Shown: positions 23,301-34,866, counted from the stretch's first letter. The stretch: 64,000 nucleotides of DNA from Pteria penguin (GCA_035048485.1 CM068587.1:52939501-53003500); one strand, 5' to 3'. Notes: generated from the sequence alone by a model not told the origin. A program made the numbers and translations.

Positions 23301-24897
23301 CTGGATATTAAGAGAAAGCTAGGTAAGTAGCATTTTGACATTAAAATGTCTCCACCCTTGCACAAGTTGGAATTTAGTTAGCTATGGTTTTTAAATTCTT
23401 TACAATACACATTGGAATGTTGGGAAGGTGATTGAGTGGAATAATGCCTCACTGGTACTCTGTTTAAGTTCTTAAAATTTAACATGGCAAGTCCTGTTAA
23501 ATAAGATGGGCTAACAAGGGTTGTTGGATTTAAGTAATTTGTCTGTTTTGTGTATTTTCGTTGGATGGAAGTATACTGTATTAAAATCTTCAAAAAGACA
23601 GAAAACTTTATCATTATGTATAACGCATGATGCATAAGTTTTATGTCCTTTTTTTATGGTATTCCTCCATTAAAAAAAAAAATTATATCCATTCCTTATC
23701 ATTTAATCTCCTTCAGTCATGTTTTAAATCCTCAGAATGGGTAAGTTATGTCTGCTTTATTTGTCAACATCTCTAATTTTTAGCCGCGTTGGTGTGAATA
23801 TTGGCGTCACAGTTATGAAAACGCAGGAAATTACATCGTCAGAGAAAATATTTTGTGGATGAGATAAACCACCAATTTTTAAACCAATCAAAATGCGTGT
23901 TACATGTTATATGTAAAATTAAATGATCTCTACAGACCCCAAGGATTTCTCCATTATACTGGTAAATATATAGGTATAAATGATTTGGAAGTGCAGAGTA
24001 TAAAATTTATGTTGTAGTTTTGGCTGATGAGTCATAGTTACTACATTTTAGTGTTACAATATATATATAGTTTATTCTAATCATATTTTCGTATTTTCTT
24101 TAACAGTTGAATCCAAACCGAAGAAAACGAAATGTAAAAGTAAGTACAATGAATAGAATATTTGAAGTGATTACTCATTATTTATTGTAGTAGACTGCTG
24201 TGCTGTTGTGTTACTACATCTTAGAACCCTTGTTGAATTTTCATCCCCTGCAGACTCAGTGGTAAATCAATAAGGCAAAAATATGCCCCAGATCATATAA
24301 ATTAATGAGGAGTGGAGAGTTTAAGTTTAATAGAACACTTGTACTGTATGTACTTTGCTGTCCTGAAAAGATTTGAACAGACAAACAAACAAACAGATCA
24401 ATGATTATTGCAATGCTTTGCAGACAACATAAAAATTATGATCACAATAGTACACGTCTTAAACGATCTCGTCAAACTTTACTGAAAAACTTACCATAAT
24501 CAGAAAGTAATGCTAAAGAAAAACTTTCCAGTCTGGTGAGTAAATTTTGGATTAGGAACTCCCCCAGTGAATATTACGTCAGTCAATGTTACGTCACACT
24601 CTAGTGATGGTAAGCAAACTTCTAGAGCACAGAAACCCAATTGTCAATGGTTTTGGCTGTATATTTTCCTCAACTTTCTCTAGAAACTTGACTACTAAAT
24701 TAAATGTATGAATTCTTTTACCGACTTTCTTTATAAAATGTACTAAATGTATTAAACAATGTTCGTTTTCAATTTTTTCAGGTCAGAAGAAGTATCATTG
24801 GCCACAAGTTCCAGATTTCGTTATCAAATCTGTTAACAAATTCCAAGCTTTCTTCTTCACTCAGAAATTGGATTATGCCACCCATGCAAAGAAATAA
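20356..24897 (+). CDS. Small basic single-pass membrane protein, four coding exons (unrecognised, possibly mitochondrial)
   Basis: Exons are 20356-20417, 23102-23322, 24107-24139 and 24782-24897. All junctions are GT-AG and 62+221+33+116 = 432 nt, giving 143 residues. The protein has a Pro-rich N-terminus (LPKPPPVGN, 8-16), an aromatic patch (PFWWGGVPE, 30-38), a basic stretch (FNQKKFGKSTRGR, 56-68), one likely membrane segment (72-88, TYIYGLIALWPVGLTML), a Lys-rich linker (91-109) and a C-terminal segment beginning KKYHWPQVP (108-116). There is no obvious secretory signal. A basic protein with one helix and a KYH motif after it loosely recalls ATP synthase subunit f and similar inner-membrane proteins, but I would not assign it. 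An AATAAA lies 112 nt after the stop. Intron 1 is largely built from repeats. Confidence 0.82.
20598..20872 (-). repeat. tRNA-derived SINE with perfect 13-bp target duplication
   Basis: Minus-strand SINE with a tRNA-like head near 20870, 'GTGAGGGATCTTTTAAGTGC' in the body and a 'GATTGATTATCG' tail. It is bounded by TGGTTCTTGTTAA at 20585-20597 and again at 20873-20885, an exact duplication that indicates retroposition. It lies in intron 1 of the membrane-protein gene. Confidence 0.93.
21080..21463 (+). repeat. Dispersed element ending GTCCCGTTAGGACA
   Basis: Begins 'CCCCCCTCAAACTAAGTTTG', continues with 'CTGTCTGTCTTTCTGTCC', contains 'CAAGGTCTAGGTCACAGTG', and ends 'GATATTTGTCCCGTTAGGAC'. 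Shares both ends with the copy at 22318-22961 and its 3' end with 37297-37330. No coding capacity. Confidence 0.75.
21895..22188 (+). repeat. Dispersed element ending ATTAGTGTTTCACAAACACA
   Basis: Begins 'ATGCCCCCTGATCGACAGAT' and carries 'AACCTTGGCTATAACTTTTG' and 'GACCTTGACAATGACCTTCA'. It ends 'GCATTAGTGTTTCACAAACA', just before 'CAGCTTG'. The same 3' half recurs inverted at 27010-27215. Confidence 0.8.
22318..22961 (+). repeat. Dispersed element with internal tandem units, ending GTCCCGTTAAGACA
   Basis: Four internal units of about 120-150 bp carry 'TTAACCTTGGCCATAACTTT' and 'GTGACCTTGACCTTTGA'. It starts 'CACAAACAAAGTTTGGGGGG' and ends 'GGGTATTTGTCCCGTTAAGA'. This is the longest member of the family in the window. 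Confidence 0.8.
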
Positions 24898-25008
24898 TGT
24901 ACATTTATATGTATAATATAGGAGATACAAACCCAAGACTTCTTGAATTTGAACTAATTACAACAAAGAAAAATACTTTTTGAAATATAGAAAAAGTTTG
25001 TTCTTTAC

Positions 25009-25014
25009 AATAAA
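25009..25014 (+). terminator. Polyadenylation signal of the 143-residue membrane protein gene
   Basis: A canonical AATAAA lies 112 nt after the TAA stop at 24897, followed by a T-rich stretch. Confidence 0.6.
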
Positions 25015-25109
25015 TCAGGGGAAAAAAGTTTAACTTTCACTTTGTTTGACTGCTCGTATGACATAATGTATTGTATTATTGGTATACATGTTCTAATAAA
25101 TGTCAAGCA

Positions 25110-25366
25110 GATGTGGCCTAGTGGATGAGGTTCTCGGCTCGTGACCCAGAGGTCTGGGGTTGGATTCTCGCCATGGGCACAACGGTGTTCTGTCTTTCGG
25201 ATGAGACAGTAAAAACAGAGGTCACGGTAGGCAAGACACGTAAAATATCCCTCACTGCCTCAGGTGGGTATAAATTTGTATGCAATGCATCAGGCAGATG
25301 CCGTCATCCCATACATTAAATAACTGTGGAGTGACGTAAAAAACAATGATCAATCAATTTAGTAAA
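25110..25366 (+). repeat. tRNA-derived SINE
   Basis: Head 'GTGGCCTAGTGGATGAGG' with 'GGTTGGATTCTCG' at the B-box position. The body has 'TGTCTTTCGGATGAGACAGT', 'GCATCAGGCAGATGCCGTC' and 'GTGGAGTGACGTAAAAAACA', with a 'GATCAATCAAT' tail. No clear target duplication. It sits about 100 bp after the polyadenylation signal. Confidence 0.9.
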
Positions 25367-27007
25367 GGTCCATTGCAGTACCCTGAAGTTGATCCAGTGT
25401 GGTTAAGTAAGTCAGGGTTTAAGCTTATGATGGGACCTTGTAGTAAGGTTGCTAAGTGCTAGAGTGGTAGGACTTGATTCGATTCCTGCAGTTGATACAT
25501 CACTGTCCTCTTCTTCAGAGGAGATGGTTAAAGATCTCATGTTATGGAAGACGGCATAAAAAAGAAGCATTACTGATCTAGATGGGTGTATTGAGTCTTT
25601 TTGTTAAACAGAGTTATTTCCCATTTGAGACGGTATCTGAAGTAAAATAATTATGACATCGTCAATTTCCTATGAAAATGTCATTTGTGGACTATCATTT
25701 CCTGAAGTTATAGATCGGTTTCCATAGAATTTGATGATGTCATAATTGTTTTACATCAGATACCATCCTAAATGGGAAGCAACTCTGTAAGCACCAGATT
25801 GGTGCCTCCATTATACAGTGAAAAATCATGGTGTGATGTAATACAATTAACAAGGGATTCTGTCGATTCTGAAGGTCTAGCCACAGATAGGGGTGGTGAA
25901 ATAGTGGACATTCATTGTGTGTAGGAGAGCTTCAATTTCTTGCCATAGGTTACAGTGGCGCAGGCCAATCGTAAATCAAAATTATTTCAAAATATTTCAC
26001 ATGCATTGGTTCACAAATAGCTAATTACTGGCACAATGTAAATGGAGTCTGTTCTTTAGTAGATATTCAATGTTAAAAAAGAGAGAGCAATATCCGGCAG
26101 TCACGTTTTTTTATCTTAGATTTTTCAGTATGTAAGGTATATAAGATTTCTCAGTTTATAAGATTTCTTGTATTTCTTCGCTCATTTAAGAGCATAATTA
26201 AGTTCCATAATCAACCTCTGCCATTAAGGCCTATGGTACAGTCCTGTCATTGTCCCCCGATTTTCGCGTGGGGACATTAAAACTCATTTGGTTGTCCTTC
26301 TGTGTGTCCGTCCGCCTGTCACAAAAACTTTAACCTTGCTCACAACTTTTTAACCGCAAGACATAGAGCCTACATATTTGGCATGTGTGTCCCAAATTGC
26401 AATACCTTTCTGTTGGTACCAAAATTTTTATCATGTGACCTTGACAATGACCTTTGATCTACTTCAATGTAACTTTTTCACCGCAAGATGTAGGGCCTTC
26501 ATATTTGGCATGTGTGTCTGTAGACATGCACAACCATGACAATATTGTCACAGATCACTGCACCCTTACTAATGGAACCCCGAAAGCGAGGAACAATGTT
26601 AACCACAATTCTCTGAATTTGCTTGTTACATGTACATTTAACCCATAAAGATACTGCATCACGTCTAGTGGCTTATATCCAAAAAATGAACAACGCGAAA
26701 AAGATGGGGATGCAAATATGAAGTAAAGTCTAAAGGAATAAATCTGAAAGTTGCATAATATTTACATGTAGGTAATATATCACAGTCTACCAACATTTAT
26801 TTAAATCACTCACTTGGACTTTAAAAGGAAGTATCGCATCTTCATGCATTGTTTTTTTCCCCAAAACTCATACGATCAAAGAACTGCAATAGTGACATTA
26901 AAAAAACAAACACTTTAGAAGTATGATGAAATCAGAGGAAATTCAAAATACTTCCAAAACATTATTTTTGTGAAGAAAAAATCTTGTTCTAGACACACAA
27001 GGTACAA
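25367..27007. other. Intergenic DNA with a fragment of the ACCTTGACC element family
   Basis: The part at 26250-26550 begins 'CCCCCGATTTTCGCGTGGGG' (a short inverted repeat) and contains two 'AACTTTTTAACCGCAAGACA'-type units, as in other family members. The rest is unremarkable and no exon is supported. Confidence 0.5.
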
Positions 27008-27215
27008 AACAAAAGCTGTGTTTGTGAAACACTAATGCCCCTGGCGGCACCAAAGTCCAAAAAGTTAATTTTAGCGTGAAGGTCATTGTCGAGGTCAAAA
27101 GGTCATCAAACTTGGTGTCATTTGAAAGGGCTTCATTAGTTGAATACGCATGTTAAATATGAAGTCTCTATCCCTCACGGTTCAAAAGTTATTGCCAAGG
27201 TTAAAGTTGACAATC
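27008..27215 (-). repeat. Inverted copy of the TGTTTGTGAAACACTAATGCC element
   Basis: Reads 'AAAGCTGTGTTTGTGAAACA' then 'CTAATGCCCCTGGCGGCACC' and is the reverse complement of the 3' half of the element at 21895-22188. Confidence 0.8.
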
Positions 27216-27478
27216 CGTTACATAAAAAAGAATATCTGTACCGTTAATAATCTCCTCCTACTTGTTCGTATCTAATTATTTCACTTGTTTGGTAGCACAC
27301 TTGTCTGGTGCTGGACTTCGTAATTTATCAGTGTAAGCTAAAACAGACGTGATTTTCTTCAGTTTTGAAACCGATTTCAGAGGTTTTGGGGGAGGGGGAT
27401 TTATTTCAAATGTGTTGGATTTTGTAAAAGAAATAAGATAACAGCAGAAGTTTAGTGTTAAACTCCGCCCTCCCCCAC

Positions 27479-27627
27479 AAGTGGCGGATCCAGAATTTTT
27501 GAAAGGGCGGGGGGCACATGTGTATTAGCCAAACTGCTCCGTCATTTTGGTGCCAAATCTGGATTTTTACGTGTAAATATGTGGCGAAAAGGGGAAGGGG
27601 GATCGGGGCCCCTCTAAATCCGCCACT
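27479..27627 (-). mobile_element. ~149-bp MITE with CAGTGGCGGAT terminus
   Basis: The end pair GTGGCGGAT...ATCCGCCAC matches, in reverse orientation, the MITE at 54004-54147, including the internal 'AAATCTGGATTTTTACGTGT'-type stretch. Non-coding. Confidence 0.75.
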
Positions 27628-27923
27628 GCCCCGCCCCTTTTTTGTCTTTTTTTTACGTTTTCAGTTTTTTTCTCGTTTATTCAAAATCATGTCTGGTAAC
27701 AAGACTCGAGGGACCTTTTACATGTCACCATATACACAAAGCCTCGGTTAATTTTGTTTCGTCTGAAAGACGGTTATGGAGGCAGATTGTAAATCCAAAC
27801 GGACGCATACTCCGACATTCTTTGACCATAAACTTGCATTTCATTTACTTCACAATCGTATTCAATTATTTCACAGGATATGCTCTACCTGTGCTTGGAC
27901 AGCCCATTCAGTAGCGTAGTTCT

Positions 27924-28252
27924 GGGTTATATCTGACCTGGATGTTATGATTAAAGTGTCGGTCCAAAATTCCCAAGCATACCATACTTGGATTAATGGC
28001 AAGTCTAGAAAGGGAAAGAGTAACTGGGTTGAAACATTTCCCTCTTTTGAAGATACAATTTTCAGTTTTAACTCGCCGGAGGAGAATGTCCGGAGAGCTC
28101 TTGTCGTAGACATTCACGCGGACATTAATTTAACTTGGTTACAGCCGCAAGCTCCGATATTATGTGAACTTGAAACATTTTTGATTAACGGATCAACCGT
28201 CAGGATGCAGAGCATTCAAACATCAAATACATATTATATACCGGTAAAATAG
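27924..28252 (+). CDS. Open frame of ~100 codons, possible orphan exon or gene fragment
   Basis: A plus-strand frame runs to the TAG at 28250. It has mixed, non-repetitive composition and contains two possible N-glycosylation sites (NLT, NGS). It could be read from the ATG at 27947, or as an exon opened by a weak acceptor just before 27924, with a possible donor at ACCG|GTAAAA near 28244. I do not recognise any domain. An 80-codon frame exists on the opposite strand over the same bases, so strand and reality are uncertain. Confidence 0.22.
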
Positions 28253-29525
28253 TTATATGTACATACATACATGCCTAATCAAATGCACAAAATTGGAAAG
28301 TGATCCGTTTCCCAAAAGTGCAATTTTACGCAACGTGAGATAGTATAGCCCCATTAATCCAAATGGGACATTTTGCGGATACCTCAAAGTGGCCAAAACT
28401 TAAAAAGCTTAAGAAATGAGGTTTTGATATTTTGTATGTGTATTCCTTGTGATATGGCCTTTGTGTCCTAATTTTTTTACCCAATCTCGACCTATTTTTC
28501 AAAACCTGTAACCTTGATCTAACTTATAAACAGTTAAAGATATCAAAACTTGCATGTTTCACATACTCTTCATGCCAAGATCTTTCAATGGGTACCCAAA
28601 TTTTTTTACCTTCTGACCTTGATCTGCTTTTCAAATATTTCAACCTTGATCAGAACTTTTGAACAGTAAGAGATATGACTTTGATATTCATATTAATTGT
28701 TACATAACCTTTCACAAGGTACCAAATTTTGGACTTTTTGACCTTAAACTTCGACCTGCTTTTTAGAAAGTTAAATGGTGATCACAACTTCTGAAACAGC
28801 ACTTTTATGTTTTAGACCTCTATTTCTTGCACAAAGAGCATCACTCTGACAGGGTACAAAAATTTTTGACCTTGGACTTTACCTTAAAAACTCTTAAACC
28901 ATAAGCAGTACCACTTTGATGTTTTATATATTCATTCATCATGACAAAACTTTTGACTTTCAAATCTATAGGCATCCTTCCTTTTTAACAAGGTTTTCAA
29001 ATTACCTCTGTTTGAAATTTTAAGAACTTGACCTGTAAAATATGTGAAATATGATCAAATTCTGTGATGATGTCATGCACGGTTACACAAGTCGATCATT
29101 TCATTATGATGTCATAAGCATAACAATCAAAAGTCCGCTACACATTGCTTTCTATGCTGACAAGTGGATCTGTGTATTGGCCTTTAAATACCAAAACTAC
29201 AATATTAAACAAAAAATTATGGAAAATCTATAGAAACACATTTTGACGTAACAATTTCAAATTACTCTAGGAAAAGATATTTTCTATTAAAAGTTAGCAA
29301 ATGCTTTATTGCTTCTGTATAGTGAAGAAATAAAACAAAATACAAAATGACAAAAATATGCCGAAATCACTTCGTCAGAAAAGAGATTATAATAAAACAC
29401 TGACTTCTGAGGTTATTTTCCAGTTGTGTTGTGTGCATGGTCTCCATAAATCTGGACTGTACAAACATACATACTTTTCTTGATAATGGAAATACATATT
29501 TTAAGAAAAGAAACCTAGAAAATCA
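28253..29525. other. Intergenic DNA with degenerate ACCTTGATC-type repeat units
   Basis: From about 28430 to 28960 there are four or five imperfect ~110-bp units built on 'CAACCTTGATCAGAACTTTT' and 'GAACAGTAAGAGATATGACT'. The remainder is AT-rich and empty, and probably includes the NME6 3' flank above 29300. Confidence 0.5.
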
Positions 29526-29531
29526 TTTATT
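29526..29531 (-). terminator. Likely polyadenylation signal of the NME6 locus
   Basis: TTTATT on the plus strand (AATAAA on the minus strand) lies about 75 nt after the NME6 stop. Another AATAAA directly abuts the stop codon at 29600-29605 and would leave almost no 3' UTR. Confidence 0.4.
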
Positions 29532-29605
29532 CACAGAATTATAATATAAATACATGCATATCTTTTGTACAAAGATAAAGCAACACAAAGAAATGCAGCT
29601 TTATT

Positions 29606-30151
29606 TTATCCCTTGGTAGTGAAACGCATATTACGAACAACTTTATGTAATATATCTTTTTCGCAGAATTCCACTTTCCCCCTTCTGAAAAATTCTTCTT
29701 CATTCCTATACCAGTCCTCTATATCAAATGTTGGAAAGAAAAAATGTATTTCTTTGCGAGCATTTTCCACGGAGTCGGACCCATGAGTTGCATTGCGCGT
29801 ATCTGTCAGGCCGTATTGACCTCGAATAGTATCCGGCTCATGGTGCATCGTCTGAAAGACCTTTGTTGGACCCATCAATTTTCTCCACATTTTGATGGCA
29901 TTTTCCCTAGCAAGAATATGGGCCCAGATATGCCCACTGGACATGAAGGAAACAAGGCGATTATGAAAGAAACGTCCATCATGCTCCTTGTAAAATTCTT
30001 CTGATTTTGAGCGAGAAAGATGAAGGTGTGCAGATTTAACGAAGTAGAAGTCATTGTTCAAGATCACTTGTCGGATTTCCTCAACGATGTGAGGTCTGCT
30101 GACAACGTCTGGTTTGAGGAGGGCAAGAGTCAACTGCAAGTGTCGACACAT
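29606..30151 (-). CDS. NME6: Nucleoside diphosphate kinase 6 (NME6-type), single exon
   Basis: The frame encodes 181 residues (TAA stop at 29606). It has the NDK fold signatures: LTLALLKPD with K13 (8-15), R110 in DTIRG and the active-site motif NATHGSDS with catalytic H123 and N120. The signatures GRFFHNRL (59-66) and GLTDTRN (114-120), and a C-terminal extension ending in a basic tail, fit group II NME6 rather than the hexameric NME1/2 type. NDP kinases move the gamma-phosphate from an NTP to an NDP through phospho-His; NME6 is described as mitochondrial. All catalytic residues are present, so it should be intact. The same-strand ORF of a 61-residue microprotein ends 12 nt upstream in the same frame and exon, with no acceptor between, so NME6 appears to be the second cistron of a shared transcript unless an internal promoter exists. 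Confidence 0.93.
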   Translation of the reverse strand: MCRHLQLTLALLKPDVVSRPHIVEEIRQVILNNDFYFVKSAHLHLSRSKSEEFYKEHDGRFFHNRLVSFMSSGHIWAHILARENAIKMWRKLMGPTKVFQTMHHEPDTIRGQYGLTDTRNATHGSDSVENARKEIHFFFPTFDIEDWYRNEEEFFRRGKVEFCEKDILHKVVRNMRFTTKG

Positions 30152-30163
30152 AGCAAACAGTAT

Positions 30164-33100
30164 CTACTTCTCTTCAAACAGTTTTTTTAAAGCATCCAGG
30201 GTCTGCTGTGTATTCTGGTCTTGATTGAATTTACGATAGCCTGCCGACTTTGACTGAATCTGAAATATGCAAAACAATGCAATTAGTTTATAACTAAATC
30301 AAGTTTTACTGACGTGAAGATTGAGATATTCTCAAATCAGAGATTCTTACACACCAGTACTTATCAATCCCCTTTCTTTCCCAATAGACAAATAACAAAA
30401 AGCCCATGGGCTACATCGCTCACATGAGCATCTAACTGCCCAAAGAGAAAAGCAGAAAGGTATCAATCTAGAAACTTATTGGATCTTTCAATATGAAAAA
30501 ATATTCATGAAGAGAATGAAATATGTGTAAGTTTGTTGTTTGGAATTAGGGTGGGATCTCAACACTTCTAAAGATATTTGACCATTTATAAAAGGGAGGG
30601 TCATCCCTGACCCCAGGGTCTTCTGCATGTATGTCAATGAAGATTTCTTGACACAAGGAACAAAAAATTACCTGGTTTGAGGAAGGAGACTTCAGTTTCA
30701 GATAACTGGACATTTTTAATGAAAAGAGACCCAAGTAGGTCTACCTGTATATCACTTTTGTGAGACATACAAAACATTGTACAAAGAAAATAACCCCACT
30801 CCACTGGAAAAGATTTTTTAAAAAGAGGTACCATTTGAGACCTATTTCTAACTATAGTGGTGCCACCTCTCAACAGATTTGGACAAAATGAAAAAGTTTG
30901 ATAGAGGACCTATAGCATTTGATGTATACCAAGTTTCATTAAAATTGATAGAGTTGTTCCTGACAATCTGATTAATACCAAAACTTTACTCTACTTATCT
31001 ATTTGTCCCATTGCAGATAAAGATCTGGCAAAACCCCGAAAAGTTTAGCATCATCAAAATATTCAAATCAATCACAAAATTCATAAAAAAATCCCATGTT
31101 TTGTGCAATGTATTGATATAGGTACATATGTGCAGAATATCTTTAACTATTTGAAATTACAGGTAAACATTAAAAGAAATGGAAATTTAGACAAATCACA
31201 TCTTCAAAATGTCAAGGTTTGAGATTATGCTACGCTATGACCTTTGACAAATATTGCTATTCCAAAGTCAGGCTGGCGCTGCGAGATTTCATTTGGCTGT
31301 CGGCGGAAAGGATGGTCAATTCAGAAACAAGATAGGTCGTGATACAAACATGAATGTGTGAAGAGTGGAAAATATGTTAATAAACATGGCTGCATCCTGT
31401 GTTTGTAATTATGTGACGGGCCTACGGGTTTAAAGAAATGTTGATTAATTTTTGGAAAAACATTTCACTTGTTTAATGAACTTTGCGAGTTATTATGTAT
31501 CATTCCATGCGATGATGATGGATTTTCTAAATTTGTACAATGTATATATGCAAGCTTAACAAATTAATGTATCAAATGAACATTGAATTCCAAACTTAAA
31601 CAGTTTAAAAATTTATAGAAGTTTGAATTACTGTAAGTAAATGAATAGATTTCTGTTTTGCATCTTACTAGAAACACTAGATGTGTATGTAAGTCTCTGA
31701 TCTAACCAACCTGTAATTTGAATGAAGGCCTCTCATTGGTCCATCGTTATAAATAAATATATTACGTCGCACAGCGCCAACCCGACTTTTGAATAGCGAT
31801 GTTTGTCAAGGGTTTTAGTGAAGAGCAGTGTTATCTCGAACCTTGATGCTGTGAAGATGGACAAATCAGTTACATTGAAAGATAGTATAGACTCAAAAGG
31901 ATCTGACGTATTATTTTATTATAACTCTCAAATGTCTTTCTGTAATTAAACAAGAGGCCCAAGTGGGCCTATATCGCTCATCTGAATACTTAGATGATCA
32001 GTCATGCATGAAGGAAGAATTCATTTATTTTTGCATTAATGTGACTAAGTCAACACAGATGTTGAAAATAATTATGTCAAATTTTATTTCAGGCTAGAAT
32101 AAAAAACAACACTTTTTTGCACATCCATTCAGGTGATTTAGATATTAAGCATTTCCTTTGTTTCTGCAAGAAGTCATTCAGGGCAACAAGTTCAAATATT
32201 GTCCAGATCTAACTTAAAATTGCCTAATTTCATATGTTGAGTGTTGAGAAACATCTAAAAACTTATTTAGATGTGTAAAGAAATGAAAAAAAATTTTTTG
32301 ACCACGACTGGATTTGAACTGCTACTCTCCATATTTCAATTACCAAGTGGTATATGTACCATTGTGAGAACTGCTTTTTAGACATGGTGGCATTATCTGT
32401 TAACCAATTTGGATGAAATTTACCAAATTGATAGAGGACCTTTAGTACTTCATGTAATCCATGTTTCATTAAAATCTTTCATGTGGTATAACAGCAGAAG
32501 TGAAAAATGTGATTGAATTGTTCCTATACACCCTCATTTGGAAGTCTTAAAAAATTTATAGAAAATCCAAAAATTGAGATATTGACAAAATTCTTTCAAA
32601 GTAACAATCCTTACCATAATTATGATCACAATAGTCCATAAGAAATCATCATTATCAATTAACTAGGAAATATGACACTTTTTTTTCTGCATTGAATCAC
32701 CAAGTCCAAAGAAATGTCGAACAAAAATTCTAAAATTTGATTTTGGAAGGGAACCAAAATGACAATACGTCTTCACTCATCCCTCTAGATCATTTCTATG
32801 CATTCTGTTTGTCTCTGTATACAGCCCGTATGAAAAAGAATATTGTTAAAGGAGGGAACTCTTGTGTGACCTACTTTTGACTATGGTGGCGCCACCTGTA
32901 AAGAGGTCTGGACGAAAACAACAGAATTTGAAGAGGATCATAAGTGACTTGTTTCTACCAAGATTTATGAAAATCCTTCAAACAGTTTTGTAGAAAAAGT
33001 TGAAATTGTGAAAAATGGCCAACCTCCCCCCCCCCTTTTTTTTTGGAAGTCTTAAATGTAAAATTCCTAATTTTATGAGTGTTGAGAAACATCTAAAAAC

Positions 33101-34347
33101 TTATTTAGATGTGTAAAAAAAAAAAAAAATTTTTTTGACCACAGCTGGGCGAACCACTACTCTCCATATTTCAATTACCAAGTGGTATATGTACCATTGT
33201 GAGACCTACTTTTTAGACATGGGGGCATTATCTGTTAACCAATTTGGATGAAATTTACCAAATTGATAGAAGACTTTTAGTACTTCATGTAATCCATGTT
33301 TCATTAAAATCTTTCATGCGGTTTTGTAGAAAAAGTTGAAAATGTGAAAAATGGCCAACCCCCCCCCCCCCCCCCCTTTTTTGGAAGTCTTAAAAAATTC
33401 ATAAAAAATGCAAAAATTGAGATAATGACAAAATTCTTTCACAACAATATTCCTTACCACAATTATGATCAAAATAGTCATTAAGAAATCATCAATATCA
33501 ATTAACTGAAAAACATGACACTTTTCTTCATTGAAATGACTAAGTCCAGAAACACGTCAAAAAGCGTAAATTTCTTTTTGACGGATCTTAACCCCGAACA
33601 CAATTTTTAAATAACCCATCTTTATAGATTGTTGAAATGCAATTAGTTTCCCCATTTATGTACTGGTTCTGGAGAAGAAGATGTTTGAAGAGGGGTACCC
33701 TTTTGGGCACTTTTGGTCCCACCCTGGATCCACCCCTGAGGAATCTGGATCCCGAACACAATTTTAGTAGGGGACCTTGAGTACATAATTTACACAAAGT
33801 TTGATTAAAATCTGCAATGTAGTTCCAGAGAAGAAGTCGAAAATGTGAAAAAGTTAATGACGGACGGCGCACTATGACTATAGCTCACTTGAGCCTTTGG
33901 CTCAGGTGAGCTAAAAATGTTAACTTTGCTTCAAAAATCATTATTTAAAGTATCGTGACATGTATCGTATCGCAAGGTTGGTATCGTGATACGTATCGGA
34001 TCAGTCCATAGTGGTATCGGCTCACCCTTAAGATGTACCAAATGTTTTCAATTTGATTGTGAAATCATCATTAAGTGATTAAAATATGGGCAGCCAAATG
34101 GCTCGATATTCATACACAACTCCATATATGGGATTCAGTCTCTGGTAACAGGATTGCAAAACTGAATGTGAGGAGTGGCTGGATTATTCAAATTACATTT
34201 ATAATATATTTGTATAAACTTTTAAATCTCTCAAAAAGGAAATTCGGAATGACTTACCTCTAATTTCTTTTCCGTGTCTGAAGTGAAATAATAACAAATG
34301 CAACCAATTACCGTCGGAATTGAAGAAATAAATAATATTTTTGACAT
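30164..34347 (-). CDS. 61-residue single-pass microprotein, first cistron of the NME6 locus
   Basis: Two coding exons: 34258-34347 (90 nt from the ATG; donor GAG|GTAAGT) and 30164-30259 (acceptor CATATTTCAG; 31 codons and TAG). Both junctions are phase 0, so the assembled frame is clean. Residues 4-21 (ILFISSIPTVIGCICYYF) form one hydrophobic helix. The rest (22-61) is polar and charged, ends KKLFEEK and may be helical. The layout, a short N-terminal membrane anchor with a charged tail, is typical of mitochondrial inner-membrane microproteins, but I do not recognise the family. The stop codon lies 12 nt before the NME6 ATG in the same exon and frame. The 4-kb intron is filled by dispersed elements. 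Confidence 0.65.
30390..30990. repeat. Dispersed element related to 31953-33915
   Basis: Starts 'AAAAGCCCATGGGCTACATC' and 'GCTCACATGAGCATCTAACT' and carries 'GACCTATTTCTAACTATAGT' + 'GGTGCCACCTCTCAACAGAT', phrases shared with the larger element downstream. It lies inside the microprotein intron. Confidence 0.65.
31953..33915 (+). repeat. Dispersed element with internal ~0.83-kb duplication
   Basis: Begins 'AGGCCCAAGTGGGCCTATAT' + 'CGCTCATCTGA' and ends in a hairpin TAGCTCACTTGAGCC-TTT-GGCTCAGGTGAGCTA at about 33877-33911. The stretch starting 'GTTGAGAAACATCTAAAAAC' recurs at about 32240 and 33075 with 'CCAAGTGGTATATGTACCAT' in both, so part of the element is tandemly duplicated. C and T homopolymer runs occur at 33024-33042 and 33359-33380. 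Confidence 0.75.
33945..34028. repeat. ATCGTATCG-rich dispersed repeat fragment
   Basis: Reads 'ATGTATCGTATCGCAAGGTT', 'GGTATCGTGATACGTATCGG', 'GTGGTATCGGCTCACCC'. A similar fragment lies near 14020-14110 in LRR-gene intron 1. Confidence 0.5.
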
Positions 34348-34786
34348 ACGTAATCTCTCCATTGCAATTTACATAACATTTACGATTCCTTGACCATTTT
34401 GACTTTGAGTACCGGTATGCTTACACATGTGTAAATCACACATGGGAATAAATCTACCAACCAAATCGGAAACGGTCTTTTGACTATCCGCGCAGGAGTC
34501 TGCATTTCATTTCGCGAAAGTTCTGATGAAATTTTAAAGGATTTTTCACAACTTTCTATTCCAAATCTTGCAAATAGGATGACCTTGAACAGGAAATTAT
34601 TGAATTAATACAATAAAACATTGCATAATGTATATAGTTAGTGAATTTCAGTCATAATCTATCTAGATAAAACTGAGTCAGGTTAGGAAAATTCCTTAAA
34701 ATATCGAAAGACCTTTTGTGAAAACTTTCTGCTGGATACTTTTACAACAGATTGTTTTCTAAGCATTAACATCATTTCATTCCTGC

Positions 34787-34787
<1 letters not shown>

Positions 34788-34822
<35 letters not shown>

Positions 34823-34866
34823 TTCTATATAGTTTTTATTTATTTTTTATTAATTAATTAATTAAT

